Source of the DNA: Actinomyces oricola
GTDB taxonomy: Bacteria > Actinomycetota > Actinomycetes > Actinomycetales > Actinomycetaceae
Reading direction: 5' to 3'
NCBI RefSeq assembly: GCF_004104015.1
Contig: NZ_RYFV01000007.1
Span: 1-64,000 of the forward strand
Length of the DNA stretch: 64,000 nucleotides
Position numbers and translations under genes: made by a program. Within the stretch, counting starts at the first letter, position 1, and every line of letters begins with the position of its first letter. The notes below the pieces were generated by a model that had not been told where the DNA came from, ran no database searches, and worked only from the letters and a program-made list of their open reading frames with translations. This document shows, piece after piece, positions 24,403 to 37,132 of this stretch.

Positions 24403-25604
24403 CGGGGGTGAACCTCGCTCTCAAGTTGGTCGAGCAGGACGGCCAGATCCGCCAGGGACCTGTCATCGGTGGGCGTGGGCCCGTACAGGAGCTGGTAGAT
24501 CATCTCCTGGTCTTGTCCACTGGCCCGGGCAATGGCCTCCACCAGTTGGTGGGGGTCCGCGCCGGAGTGGAGGCCCAGGTAGCGTCCCATACGCATGGCG
24601 GTGGCGGCGCGCAGGGCCTGGGCGGCGCGCTCGCGGTCCGCCGCCTTGCGATACAGGCGCCCACGGCCCTCAGTGGTTTCGGTGGCGCGCACGAGCACCG
24701 GCAGCTTCTCGGGCACGATGCGCCCGAAACGGCGTCCGCGCACCAGCGCTAGAACCATGGTAGTGACCGCCGCCTGGGCCAGGAGCACCGGCAGCCAACG
24801 GGGGGTGCTCACGGTTTGCCAGATGCTCAGCCCGCGTTCCTGGGCGGCGTCGAACCATACCAGCTCCTCATTGTGGCCCAGGGCCCGGATGCTCAGCGCG
24901 GCGTTGCCCGCGGAGGCCAGGTTGGCGTTGGATACAATGGAGCTGTCGGCAATGACGCGTAGTTGCCCGCCGGAGTTCATGGGGACGGTGACATAGGCGT
25001 ACCGGTCCGTGGCCACCGGGAAGCAGCCAACAGCCTCGTGCGCCTGGTCTATCTTGACCGATCCCCGGGAGCCGTCCAGGCTCTCGGCGGCCAGGGCGTC
25101 CCGGTCGTTGCACGCGGGGGCCAAGTCGGTGTCCGCTGGAGCCGAGGTGCCGCTGGAGGTCAGGGATGAGAGCCCGTCAAGGTCCTGGTACAGGGCGCCA
25201 ATGACGACGACATCCCCACCGGCCCGCCGGATAGCGCTGCGCTCGGAATAAGTGAGCGCCCCGGCGTTAATCAGCGCCACGGTGGCCCCCTGGGCGGAGG
25301 CGGCCACGGCCTGGTCGACGGAGGAGACTTCCCGCACCGTCACACCCTCGGCGCGCAGGAGCTCGGCAAGGGCCTGCGCCCCCTCGGGCGCGGGATTGTT
25401 AATGGCCAGGGGAACCTCGGAGGTGGTGGGCTTTGTCCACATAGTGATCAGGGTGACCGCCAAGAGCAGAGCGGAGGCGGCCAGCAGTGGCCTCCAGCGC
25501 CGCAGGCGAACAGACACAGGGGTGCCGACCACCTGATCGGCGGGGGCCTGGGGCGGCTCGGCGAGGGCGGGAGAGGCGCTTGTGGCGGCACTCATAGTAC
25601 TCAT
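24399..25604 (-). CDS. DUF4350-domain membrane protein
   Basis: About 401 residues from ATG 25604, which overlaps the stop of the DUF4129 gene. A membrane helix (about 43-60, RWRPLLAASALLLAVTLITM) is followed by an extracytoplasmic DUF4350 domain of alpha/beta type (AQALAELLRAEGVTVREVSS). A second helix near residue 255 (LPVLLAQAAVTTMVLALVRG) and a cytoplasmic helical tail complete it. The domain resembles a glutamine-amidotransferase-like fold in other families, but no catalytic residue could be assigned. It is part of the DUF4129-DUF4350-MoxR-DUF58 operon. Confidence 0.85.
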   Translation of the reverse strand: MSTMSAATSASPALAEPPQAPADQVVGTPVSVRLRRWRPLLAASALLLAVTLITMWTKPTTSEVPLAINNPAPEGAQALAELLRAEGVTVREVSSVDQAVAASAQGATVALINAGALTYSERSAIRRAGGDVVVIGALYQDLDGLSSLTSSGTSAPADTDLAPACNDRDALAAESLDGSRGSVKIDQAHEAVGCFPVATDRYAYVTVPMNSGGQLRVIADSSIVSNANLASAGNAALSIRALGHNEELVWFDAAQERGLSIWQTVSTPRWLPVLLAQAAVTTMVLALVRGRRFGRIVPEKLPVLVRATETTEGRGRLYRKAADRERAAQALRAATAMRMGRYLGLHSGADPHQLVEAIARASGQDQEMIYQLLYGPTPTDDRSLADLAVLLDQLESEVHPR

Positions 25605-26305
25605 AGTGCGGCCTCCGCAAGCGCGCGGGCCTGCTGCTGGTGCGATGGGCGGAAGTTGTCGATGGCGCGCGCCAGGCTGCGCATCCACTCGTCCTGGGCC
25701 GGGGTGGAGGCCACCTCTCCGTAGCGCACGGCGTCGAAGAGCCCGGCCGCCCGGTGGAGCTCGTCGCTGAAGGGGGCCACCGGCACTGAGGCGACGACGG
25801 CGGCCTCGTGCGCCGTCATCCCCGGATAGTCCTCAATGAGACCGCGCTCGTCCAAGGAGCGGATGATTGCGCGGAAGCGTTCGACAACCGCGGTGGCGAA
25901 GTCCCCCTGGGCGGCGGCAGCGTCAGCGACCCGGGTCAGGGTGGCGGCGTCACGGTCATCCTCGAACAGGGTCGCCTTCCTCATTTTCACCCTGTGGGCC
26001 TGGGTGATGCGCGTGACCAGGGCGATGATGGCGATCAGGAGGGCCCCCAGGAGGAGCACGGAAATAGCGGCGGACAGCCAGGGAGGCGCCTGGGGGATCA
26101 CAGTGGTGGGGTTCAGGTGCTCGGTGATCCACTTCCACACCATCTCCAGCAGGTTCGGGCGCGGGTGGTAGGCGGGCTTGGCGAGTTCGGCCTGCGCGGC
26201 CTCGCGCGCCTCCTGCGCGTCGGGCGTGGCCGGGACCTCAAGGGCCGGACGGGCCGCGACCATGCGCGCCGCGAGGAGGTTGAGGGAGTCCATGTGCTGT
26301 GCCAT
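25601..26305 (-). CDS. DUF4129-domain membrane protein
   Basis: A 234-residue protein with one membrane segment (about 75-96, PWLSAAISVLLLGALLIAII) and a cytoplasmic C-terminal DUF4129 domain. That domain has the pattern ATAVVERFRAIIRSLDERGL and ending GMTAHEAAV...ELHRAAGLFDAVRYGE. DUF4129 is found mainly next to MoxR and in protein-glutamine gamma-glutamyltransferase-like proteins. Its role is unknown. It lies ten bases from the upstream gene and overlaps the downstream gene. Confidence 0.87.
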   Translation of the reverse strand: MAQHMDSLNLLAARMVAARPALEVPATPDAQEAREAAQAELAKPAYHPRPNLLEMVWKWITEHLNPTTVIPQAPPWLSAAISVLLLGALLIAIIALVTRITQAHRVKMRKATLFEDDRDAATLTRVADAAAAQGDFATAVVERFRAIIRSLDERGLIEDYPGMTAHEAAVVASVPVAPFSDELHRAAGLFDAVRYGEVASTPAQDEWMRSLARAIDNFRPSHQQQARALAEAAL

Positions 26306-26314
26306 GCCGTGCCC

Positions 26315-27676
26315 TCACACGCCGGCGGCCTGGCGCAGCTCGACGTCCAGACCCTCGTTGCGCATCCGCAGATCCACATAGATTAAGGCGGTCACCGAAG
26401 CGTTGAAGGGCAGCACCAGGGCGCTGAGGACGGCTGTGATAAAGGTTATGAGCGCCATAAAAAAGGCGTACATCTCCGGGGCGATCACGGCGAAGCCGGA
26501 TCCGACAACACCCGTTGCGCCAGAGATCGCTCCAGAGATTATTGAGGTAATCAGGCCGGCGAGGAACAGGGTTCCCAACACCTTCCAGAAATTACCGCGG
26601 GTCAAGGCCCAAGAGCGCTTTATGCCCTCAATGACGCCAATGTTCTCCAGGACCAGGGCGGCGGGGGCCACAGACAGTCGGACCGCAATGAAGGCAATGG
26701 CCACGCCGGTGGCAATAACGAGGAACAGGAGCAGCATGAGGAACAGAATAAAGAGCCCCGGGCTCACATCCTCACCGCTATCCGATACGGCCGTGGATAT
26801 GATGACGTATCCCATGGCCATGCTGGCGGCGCTGACGATCGCGATGATGGCACCGTTGATCAGGCTCAGGAGCAAGGTTTGGCCGATGAGGGCCAGGACC
26901 CGGTCCTTGGTGCGCTCCCATGCCTCCCCCGGGGTGGGCAAGCGGCCCAGCACGGCCCGCGAGACTGCGACAATGAGCAGCCCGGTCAAGATGGTGCTCG
27001 CCAGGGCGACGAGCAGGGTCCGCAGCAGGTCGCTGCCCGAGGCGGCCAGGACCGCGAAGACCGCATCCATCTCGGAGTAGGAGGAGTCGACGGTGCCGGC
27101 GCTCAGGCTGGCCAGCGGAGCGACTGACAGGTAGGTGAGCACTGCCGAGAGCAGGCCAATGACACTCATGACCACCAGCGAGGGCAGGAACATGGCCCGG
27201 GGGTTAACCCGCAGGGCCTCGAAAGCGCCGCCGAGGATCTCAAAAACGCTCAAAGGCCGCAGGGGGACAATGCCCGGCTTGGGGGTCAGAAGGAGGCCCG
27301 GCGGGATAGCGCCAGGGGCGTAGGGGTTCTGCCCTGCGGGGGCAGGGCCTGCGGGGCCGCCGGCAGTTGGGTAGGAGTACGGGCCTGCGGGGCCGGGGGC
27401 CGGATAGGGGTTCTGCCCGGGAGCGCCGGGGCCGGGGCCGCCGGCAGTCGGGTAGGGGTACGGTCCTGCGGGGCCGCCGGCCGGGTAGGGGTACTGGTCG
27501 GGAGCGCCGGGGCCGGCAGCCAGGTAGGGATACGGTCCTGCGGGGCCGCCGGGACCGGGGGCGGAGTAGGGATTCTGCTCTCCCGGCACCCCGCCAGGAG
27601 GCGCGCCAGGAGGGCTGTACCCGGGGGCAGAGGAAGAGCCGGACGGAGGCAGCCAGCTCGTGTTGTCGCTGCTCAT
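26315..27676 (-). CDS. Multi-pass membrane protein with Pro/Gly/Tyr-rich N-terminus
   Basis: About 453 residues. The first 150 are a low-complexity Pro/Gly/Tyr repeat (variants of GPAGPYPYPTAGGPG) on the cytoplasmic side. About six membrane helices follow, with IEGIKRSWALTRGNFWKVLG as the conserved loop, a pattern shared with the membrane domain of glycerophosphodiester phosphodiesterase-like proteins (DUF7847 type). The N-terminal repeat could be a site for condensation or for binding a WW/SH3-like partner; that is a guess. It is the first gene of the DUF4129-MoxR operon. ATG 27676 is chosen over GTG 27682. Its start is 125 bp from divergent mtrA. Confidence 0.8.
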   Translation of the reverse strand: MSSDNTSWLPPSGSSSAPGYSPPGAPPGGVPGEQNPYSAPGPGGPAGPYPYLAAGPGAPDQYPYPAGGPAGPYPYPTAGGPGPGAPGQNPYPAPGPAGPYSYPTAGGPAGPAPAGQNPYAPGAIPPGLLLTPKPGIVPLRPLSVFEILGGAFEALRVNPRAMFLPSLVVMSVIGLLSAVLTYLSVAPLASLSAGTVDSSYSEMDAVFAVLAASGSDLLRTLLVALASTILTGLLIVAVSRAVLGRLPTPGEAWERTKDRVLALIGQTLLLSLINGAIIAIVSAASMAMGYVIISTAVSDSGEDVSPGLFILFLMLLLFLVIATGVAIAFIAVRLSVAPAALVLENIGVIEGIKRSWALTRGNFWKVLGTLFLAGLITSIISGAISGATGVVGSGFAVIAPEMYAFFMALITFITAVLSALVLPFNASVTALIYVDLRMRNEGLDVELRQAAGV

Positions 27677-27801
27677 GGGCACATGCTGGCACGCGCCGAG
27701 ATGCGGATCATCCGCCCCGAGGAGGAGAACGTTCTCAGGGGGTGTCCCGTCCTACGGCGAGGAGGAAGCGCGAAGACGGTGGGCGTGCCAAGATACGGTC
27801 C

Positions 27802-28485
27802 ATGAGTACGCGCATCCTCGTCGTCGACGACGACACGGCCCTCGCGGAGATGATCGGGATCATGCTGGAGGCTGAGGGCTATCTCACGTCCTTCTGCCCG
27901 GACGGTGCCGCAGCCATGGAGGCCTTCCGCACGGAGAATCCTGACCTGGTGCTCTTGGACCTCATGCTCCCGGGGTTGGACGGCGTCGAGATCTGCCGTC
28001 TCATTCGCGCCGAGTCCGACGTTCCAGTGATTATGCTCACTGCGCGCACTGACACCCAGGACGTGGTGGCGGGGTTGGAGGCCGGGGCTGACGACTACGT
28101 GACCAAGCCCTTTAAATCCAAGGAGCTGCTGGCCCGGGTGCGCACTCGACTGCGGCGCAACCCCGATGGCGGGATCAATGAGCACGTGCGCGCCGGCGAC
28201 CTGGATATTGACGTCGCCGGCCACCAGATCTACCGCGGGCAGCAGCTGATTGCGCTCACACCCCTGGAGTTCGAGCTCCTGGTGACCCTGGCGCGCCAGC
28301 CCTGGAGGGTTTTCAGTCGCGAGGAGCTTCTGGAGAAGGTGTGGGGCTATCAGCACGCCGCCGACACGCGCCTGGTCAATGTCCACGTTCAGCGCTTGCG
28401 CTCCAAGATCGAGATCGATCCTGAGCACCCGGCCATTGTGGTGACTGTCCGCGGAGTGGGCTACCGGGTGTCTAACGACAGATGA
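27802..28485 (+). CDS. mtrA: MtrA, OmpR/PhoB-family response regulator
   Basis: A 227-residue regulator, the usual MtrA length. Receiver domain: ILVVDDDTALAEMIGIMLEA with the acidic pocket, the phosphorylated aspartate in LVLLDLMLPGLDGVEICRLI, and K in DDYVTKPFKSKELLARVR. The winged-helix DNA-binding domain runs from about 130 to 225 (ALTPLEFELLVTLARQPWRVF, ending TVRGVGYRVS). MtrA is an essential actinobacterial regulator that couples DNA replication, division and wall metabolism. ATG 27802 is the only start that leaves the receiver domain intact without extra sequence. It is followed by mtrB after 55 bp. Confidence 0.95.
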   Translation: MSTRILVVDDDTALAEMIGIMLEAEGYLTSFCPDGAAAMEAFRTENPDLVLLDLMLPGLDGVEICRLIRAESDVPVIMLTARTDTQDVVAGLEAGADDYVTKPFKSKELLARVRTRLRRNPDGGINEHVRAGDLDIDVAGHQIYRGQQLIALTPLEFELLVTLARQPWRVFSREELLEKVWGYQHAADTRLVNVHVQRLRSKIEIDPEHPAIVVTVRGVGYRVSNDR

Positions 28486-28540
28486 CCGCCGACCCCCGCC
28501 GCCGCCCTCAAGGCGCGCCGCGAAGAGGCGCGACAGTGCC

Positions 28541-30392
28541 ATGAGCAGTCGTCACTCTGGTCGGCACACCTCAGAAGACAACGGCTCCCCCTCCCCGGCC
28601 CCTGCCGTCGGCCGCAGCCTGTCGACGCGCATGGCGACTCTGGCGACCCTCAACGGAGCGGTGATTATCGTCGTCCTCCTGATCCTGGTCACCGCCCAGA
28701 TCCGCGACGAGGTCTTCGCCGGCCGCCGGGACGTCATTCTGGCTGACGCCGGCCAGCGGGTGCTGGCCGCCCAAGCGGAGTTCGACTCGGCCACCGCCAC
28801 CACCCCCGATGAGGTGGCCGCCGTCGCTCGCGGGCAGGTGCGCCAGATCAAGGAATCCGCCTCGGGCGCGGGGGCGGTGGGCGTGGTGATGGAACGGTCC
28901 AGCACCGAAACCTCTGCCGCAGTGGTCAATGACCTGTCCACGGACCCCAACCTGTCCGCCCTCATCACCCCCGAACTGGTCGCACAGGTCGAAGCCGAGC
29001 AGAAGGGCGGCCTGAAATGGCAGTCCGTGGCCCTGATCGGGGCCGACGGCGAATCCGACCCCGGCATTGTGGTGGGTTCCCCGGTGACCTTGCCCATGGC
29101 CGGCCGCTACGACCTCTATTTGGTCTACTCCCTGGCCCCGGAGCAGAGGGTCATTGATGGCGCCGCGCGAGCCGTGGCCCTGGCCGGTATTGGCTTCGTC
29201 CTCATACTCATCCTGGGGGTGTGGGCGCTGACCTGGCGCGTCCTCATCCCGGTTAAGCGCACCTCCCTGGCCGCCGAGCGCCTGGCCGCCGGCATGCTCT
29301 CAGAGCGCCTCGACGAGCACGGGAACGATGAGTTGGCGGCCCTGGCCCGCTCCTTCAATAAGATGGCCGCCTCCCTGGAGAGCCAGATCGAGCGCTATGT
29401 GCTCTTGTCCAAAGTGCAGAGGCTCTTCGTCTCGGACGTCTCCCATGAGCTGCGCACCCCCCTGACCACCATCCAGGCCGCCGCCGAACAGATCTACGAC
29501 TGCCGCGACGAAATCCCCGACCCACTGGTGCGCCGCTCCTCCGAGCTCCTTTACGACCAGGTCGACCGACTTCAGGCCATGCTCACCGACCTACTGGAGA
29601 TCTCCCGCATTGACTCCGGTCATGTCGAGCTGCGCCCCCGCCACACCGACATGCGCGAGGTCGTGACCTCGGTATTGGAGATTAACGCCTTCCACGTCAC
29701 CGGCTCAGGGGCGCAGATCCGATTGCACCTGCCCGACGAGCCCGTCGTCGCCCAGATCGATGTGCGCCGGGTAGAGAGAATTATTCGCAACCTGGTCATT
29801 AACGCCCTGGAGCACGCCGAGTCCAAACCCATTGACATCACTGTGGCGGGCAATGAGCAGGCCGTGGCGGTGCGGGTACGGGACCATGGAGTGGGCATGA
29901 GCCCGGACGTGGTCTCCAAGGTCTTCGATCGCTTCTTCAGAGCAGATGCCTCCCGAAAACGGACCCTGGGCGGCACCGGGCTCGGCCTGTCGATCTCCCT
30001 GGAGGACGCTCACCTGCACGGGGGCACCTTGACCGCATGGGGGTGGCCCTCGGAAGGCGCCTCATTCCTGCTGACCCTGCCGCGTGAGCTGGGCCCCGAG
30101 GGCACCGCGGGCCACCTGAATGGCCCAGGGCCCCTCGAGCTCGTACCCGAGGACGCCCCAAGCGTGGCGCGCACCCCCCCCGCGCTCCACCGCCCGGACC
30201 GAGGGCGCCTCCAGGGCGGTACTCGGTCCAGCCCCGGTCTCGCGGCGCTCGCGGGTGCGGGACCACGACTCTTCCTCGCCCGCCACTGCCCCGGAGGAGA
30301 CCGCCACCCCCGGACACATCACCGTCCTGGGTCCGGGTCAGGCCCCCTCGGCAATGACCCCGGACAGCACCACCGGCCGGTGGCGACGATGA
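28541..30392 (+). CDS. mtrB: MtrB sensor histidine kinase, frameshifted near its 3' end
   Basis: Membrane kinase partner of MtrA. One N-terminal membrane helix (about 33-55), an extracytoplasmic sensor domain, a second helix near 210-230, HAMP, phospho-accepting His in FVSDVSHELRTPLTTIQAAA (near residue 303) and a full HATPase (NALEHAESKPIDITVAGN, GTGLGLSISLEDAHLHGG) are intact. After ELVPEDAPSVARTPP the frame meets a C8 tract (30174-30181). In the current sequence it runs on without a stop, in frame, into lpqB (28541-32089, 1,182 residues). With seven Cs the reading shifts to a high-GC3 frame ending at TGA 30390-30392, overlapping the lpqB start by four bases as expected. The extra C is therefore probably an error, a mutation or a phase switch. 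Confidence 0.85.
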
Positions 30393-32089
30393 GCTCCCCA
30401 GCGTCTGGGACGCCCCGCCCCCGGGGCGCCGAGTGGTCCCGCCGCCACCTTCTGGGGCTGCTCGCCGCCGGGGTCGGGACCCTGGGCGCCTGCTCGGCGC
30501 TGCCCACCTCGGGCGAGGTGTTCACCGGGGGAGTGATCTCGGATGACGACGCTCAGCTGGTCCAGACTGCCGAGGGCCCTATCCGGGGCGCCGGCCCCGA
30601 GGTAATCGTTCAAGGCTTCCTGCGCGCCTGTGCCGCCGGGTTCTCCGACGGCTTCGCCACTGCGCGCTCCTTCCTCTTCCCCACCCTCTCGGAAACCTGG
30701 AACCCCACTGAGGCAGTGCGCGTCTACGCCGGCTCGACCGCCCCCACGGTGAAGCAGGGCCCCAACGGGGCGGTGAACGTGGCCGCCGAACTCCTGGGAG
30801 TCCTGGACTCCACCCGGGTCTTCACCGCCCAGCCGGACCCGAACTACTCCGAGAGCTTGTCCCTGGCCACCACCTCGCAGGGCCAGTGGCGCATTGTCGC
30901 CCTGCCCATGGGGGTGCTCTTGTCCTCGTCGAGTCTGGCGGCCAGCTTCGCGGACTGCTCCCTGTTCTTCTTGTCCTCGGACTGCACCCGCCTGGTCCCT
31001 GAGCTGCGCTGGTTCCCCCGCCGCAGACTCTTGGTGTCCCTGGTCGAGGCGCTTCTCAAAGGGCCCTCGCCCTGGCTGGCAGCCGGGGTGATCTCCGCAG
31101 TGCCGGAGGGGACCGCCCTAGTGGGCGATGGGGTGAAGGTCGACGGTTCGACCGCGACGGTTCTCCTATCCGCCCAGGCGGCTTCGGCGAGCCCCCGAGT
31201 CCAGGCCCTGTTGGTGGACCAGATTAAGGGGACGCTACTGCAAGTCGGTGGCGTCGCCGAGGTGGTGGTCACCGCCGACTCCGCGCCCATGGAGTCCTCT
31301 GCTGGGCTTATTGCCTCAACAGCTCCTTCCGCAGGAAGCCTGGTGGGCATTGCCGGCGGTGAAGTGGTCCAGGGCGTGGAGGAGCCGCGCAGCGTCCTGG
31401 TCAACGCCGACGTCTTGGAGGGCCTGGAGCCGCGCCATCCTGCGCTGGGGCCGGACAGGACCGTTTATCTGGTCTCGGGTGAACGGCTCATGCGGATCTC
31501 CGCGGATGCCTCCGAGGTTGCCGAGGCCGCCGTCTTGGGGCCGGGGGCGGTTCTGCCCCCGGTGGTCGACAGACACGGTTGGGTCTGGACGGGGGCCGCC
31601 GGGGCCCTGAGCGTCCTGAACGCCCAGGGCGCGCGTGCAGAACTGGATGCCGCCTGGCTCTCCGGCGCCGAGGTGCTGGATCTTGATCTGTCTTGCGAGT
31701 CTGAGCGCCTGGCGGTGCGCTACACCAAGGAGGGCCGGACCCATGTGGGGGTTGCCGCCGTGCGGCGCAATGAGCGCGGCCAGCCCGTGGGACTGGGTGA
31801 GCCGCTGGCGCTGGACGTGGCCGCGGGTTGGGGCCTGACCTGGCAGGACCCGGTTGCCCTGGTGGCCCTGGAGGAGGGGACCGACGGCGTCTCCATGGTG
31901 CGCCGGACCCTGGTGGGGGGAACCTCCTCAATAACGGCGGGGGTTGCCGGCGCCGGGAGGGTGGTTGCCGACCGGGTCGGGGGCGACATCCTCCTGTCTG
32001 ACGGCGCCGGGCAGGTGTGGCAGCGCGCCGGCGCGACCTGGCGATCCCTGGGCGCTGACGTCTCCGACCTGGCCTACTCCCTGTCCTAG
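30389..32089 (+). CDS. lpqB: LpqB, lipoprotein of the MtrAB system
   Basis: A 566-residue lipoprotein. The signal WSRRHLLGLLAAGVGTLGAC has two arginines before a hydrophobic stretch (Tat-like) and the lipobox LGAC, so C36 is the likely lipidated residue. A GerMN-like domain (FAAGLRW-type WFPRRRLLVSLVEALLKGPS) is followed by a beta-propeller-like C-terminal half. LpqB binds and modulates MtrB at the outer face of the membrane in other actinobacteria. ATG 30389 overlaps the mtrB stop in the high-GC3 frame, which supports separate translation. In the sequence as given it is also in frame with mtrB. Confidence 0.9.
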   Translation: MSSPASGTPRPRGAEWSRRHLLGLLAAGVGTLGACSALPTSGEVFTGGVISDDDAQLVQTAEGPIRGAGPEVIVQGFLRACAAGFSDGFATARSFLFPTLSETWNPTEAVRVYAGSTAPTVKQGPNGAVNVAAELLGVLDSTRVFTAQPDPNYSESLSLATTSQGQWRIVALPMGVLLSSSSLAASFADCSLFFLSSDCTRLVPELRWFPRRRLLVSLVEALLKGPSPWLAAGVISAVPEGTALVGDGVKVDGSTATVLLSAQAASASPRVQALLVDQIKGTLLQVGGVAEVVVTADSAPMESSAGLIASTAPSAGSLVGIAGGEVVQGVEEPRSVLVNADVLEGLEPRHPALGPDRTVYLVSGERLMRISADASEVAEAAVLGPGAVLPPVVDRHGWVWTGAAGALSVLNAQGARAELDAAWLSGAEVLDLDLSCESERLAVRYTKEGRTHVGVAAVRRNERGQPVGLGEPLALDVAAGWGLTWQDPVALVALEEGTDGVSMVRRTLVGGTSSITAGVAGAGRVVADRVGGDILLSDGAGQVWQRAGATWRSLGADVSDLAYSLS

Positions 32090-32172
32090 AAGTCCCAGGG
32101 CCCGAGCCCGTCATGTGAGGACCCGCTCACGGCGCGACAGGGCACCCCACCAGTTGGCGGCAGGGCGCCCTC

Positions 32173-32187
32173 GCCCCTGGCAGGGGC
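32173..32187. terminator. Hairpin after lpqB
   Basis: GCCCCT-GGC-AGGGGC is a perfect six-pair stem in the gap between the converging lpqB and hpf genes. There is no U-tract. Confidence 0.4.
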
Positions 32188-32206
32188 GCCGCTCAGGGAG
32201 GCGGAC

Positions 32207-32848
32207 TCACAGCACCTGGGCGTCCAACCGGATGACGCCGTAGGTCCAGCCGTGGCGATGGTAGACAGCGCAGGGCTGCTTGCTCGCCTTTTCAATGAAG
32301 AGATAGAAGGGGTGCCCCACCAGCTCCATCTGGTAGAGGGCCTCGTCCACTGTCATGGGGACCGCCTCATACAGTTTCTGGCGCACGATCACCGGGGAGT
32401 CGCCGAGCTGGGCCTCCACGGCCACGCCATGCTTGGTGGGGGCCGAGGGGGAGTCCTCGATGGGGGCGTCATCGGTCTCGGGGATGACGACCTCCTCCGG
32501 GGCGGGCGCCTCCGCGCTCGGTGCGGCCACGACGGCGTAGCGCCGGTGGTTCTTCTTGCGGTCACGGGCGCGGCGCAGACGCTCGGTCAGCTTGCCCATG
32601 GCGATGTCGAAGGCGGCGAAGCGATCGGAGGAGGTGGCCTCAGCCCGGATAATCGGGCCTTTGGAGATCACAGTGATCTCAGCCCGCTCGGCGGTGTCCG
32701 CTTGACGGGGGTTGCGCTCGTGGGTGACCTCGACCTCGACGCGCTGGACGCGGGGGTCGAATTGCTCGACCTTGGTGGCCTTCTCCTCAATGTAGTTGCG
32801 CAGGCGCGAACTGATCTCTGCGTTGCGGCCGACGACAGTGATGTCCAT
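32207..32848 (-). CDS. hpf: Ribosome hibernation promoting factor, long form
   Basis: About 213 residues from ATG 32848. The N-terminal domain (about 1-100, MDITVVGRNAEISSRLRNYI) is the ribosome-binding HPF/YfiA fold that occupies the tRNA and mRNA channel of idle ribosomes. The C-terminal domain (about 150-213, KLYEAVPMTVDEALYQMELV then GHPFYLFIEKASKQPCAVYH) is the dimerisation domain that builds 100S ribosomes. The linker is rich in Ala, Pro and Glu. ATG 32848 puts the family start at residue 1; AGAAAGAGAG on the minus strand upstream serves as ribosome site. It is divergent from nothing and follows comF on the same strand. Confidence 0.93.
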   Translation of the reverse strand: MDITVVGRNAEISSRLRNYIEEKATKVEQFDPRVQRVEVEVTHERNPRQADTAERAEITVISKGPIIRAEATSSDRFAAFDIAMGKLTERLRRARDRKKNHRRYAVVAAPSAEAPAPEEVVIPETDDAPIEDSPSAPTKHGVAVEAQLGDSPVIVRQKLYEAVPMTVDEALYQMELVGHPFYLFIEKASKQPCAVYHRHGWTYGVIRLDAQVL

Positions 32849-33017
32849 GGTGGACTCTCTTTCTGGGGGTGATGATCCTGTGAGGGGATCGGTCTGGATG
32901 TCACCCACCGCACGTCGCGGTGGGCCCTGATATGGGGGTCACCACCTCCTGCGGTATGCCAGGGGAGTGCGGCGGCATCTCCGACACCACAACTCCGTGT
33001 GTCCGGTACCACATAAT

Positions 33018-33965
33018 CTACCTTACGGAGGGCCGGGAAGTGGCGTGAGCGCAGGCCTGATCGCCGGTGGCTAAACCCCTGGGGAGTAGGCCCCTCCTGG
33101 TGTGCGGCCCCGTCGTGGTGCAGGCGAGAACCAGGGCTCCCAGGACTCGGGCGCCGGCCTGCTCCAGGGCTCGCCGGCAGGCGCCCAGGGTCGCCCCTGT
33201 GGTCACGACGTCGTCAACCAGCAGCACCTCCCGCCCCGCCACCGGGGCCAGGACCCGGGGCGGGTCCGCCCGGTTGACGCGCCGCTGTCGGGCCGATCGC
33301 CCCCTTTGGTGGGCGCTGCCAGAGCCGCGCCCCCGCGATCGCCGCAGCAGGTCGGCGCTGAGCACCTGGGGGGAGGCGGTGTCGGGGGGCTTTGCCCCGC
33401 CGCCCCGGGCCCCTGGGGCGGCCGCGTCGATAAGCGCCTCCCCCCAGCCGTGGGCGACGCCCCGCGCGACGTCGTCGGCCAGTGCGGCGGCCACCAGGCG
33501 GCCGGCGGCGCGGCGCGCCAGGCCCGAGGGGGCCGGCACCACCAGCAGCCCACTCCCATCGGTGAGGACTGTCGGGTTCGTGCGCTGCGCCCACCAGCGC
33601 CCGCAGCGCCGTCCGACCCGGGCCATCACCCGGTCAAGATCCTGGCGCCTGCCCTGCTTCCAGGCCAGGATCATTTCGCGCACCGGCCCCGTGTAGGGGG
33701 CTGCGGCCACCACCGTCAAGTCGCCGGCGGCCTCGGCGTGCTGGACCTCCAGGGGCTCAGCGGTCAAGAGGGCCAGGCAGTCGGAGCACAATACCGTCTC
33801 CCAGCGCCCGCAGCCCGCGCAGGTCAGGGGCAGCCCCAGGCGCGCGCCCTGAGTGAGTGCCGTGAGCAGTCGCGCCCCCGGCCCCGGGCGGGGTTCAGTG
33901 GGGCCGGGCGGTGAGGCCGGCGTGGATAGCCGCGCCAACCCGGGATAGGGCTCAAAGGTGGTCAT
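33018..33965 (-). CDS. comF: ComF-family phosphoribosyltransferase-like protein
   Basis: About 315 residues from ATG 33965. The N-terminal zinc-finger-like part has CAGCGRWETVLCSDC, then AAPYTGPVREMILAWKQGRR. The C-terminal half is a type I phosphoribosyltransferase fold with the PRPP loop EVLLVDDVVTTGATLGACRR. In competent bacteria ComF takes part in DNA uptake; in actinobacteria its role is less clear. It is longer than E. coli ComF (about 230) because of an Arg/Pro/Ala-rich insert before the PRPP loop. The upstream start GTG/ATG 34022 lacks support. Transcription could run on into hpf. Confidence 0.88.
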   Translation of the reverse strand: MTTFEPYPGLARLSTPASPPGPTEPRPGPGARLLTALTQGARLGLPLTCAGCGRWETVLCSDCLALLTAEPLEVQHAEAAGDLTVVAAAPYTGPVREMILAWKQGRRQDLDRVMARVGRRCGRWWAQRTNPTVLTDGSGLLVVPAPSGLARRAAGRLVAAALADDVARGVAHGWGEALIDAAAPGARGGGAKPPDTASPQVLSADLLRRSRGRGSGSAHQRGRSARQRRVNRADPPRVLAPVAGREVLLVDDVVTTGATLGACRRALEQAGARVLGALVLACTTTGPHTRRGLLPRGLATGDQACAHATSRPSVR

Positions 33966-34233
33966 GGACACACAGTGGCACAAGGCGTCGTCGAGGAGGC
34001 CGCCGGGCCCCAGGATTCCCACAGGCCGGGTCCGCCACAGGGCGCGGGCCGGGCCTGTGGAGCCGGGGCGCCCGTGCGGGCTCCGGGAGGGGGAATCGCG
34101 TCGGACTTGCGCGGTCCACTAGCATGAGCACCATCTGTGCCCGATCCGCACGGGGGCGGGCGCGTGGCGGGGCGCCGCGGGGCGCCCCAGGATACTGTGG
34201 ATACTGTGCTTGACGTCCAAGGGAGAAGCAAAG

Positions 34234-37116
<2,883 letters not shown>

Positions 37117-37132
37117 GACGGCCTCGGGGCTT

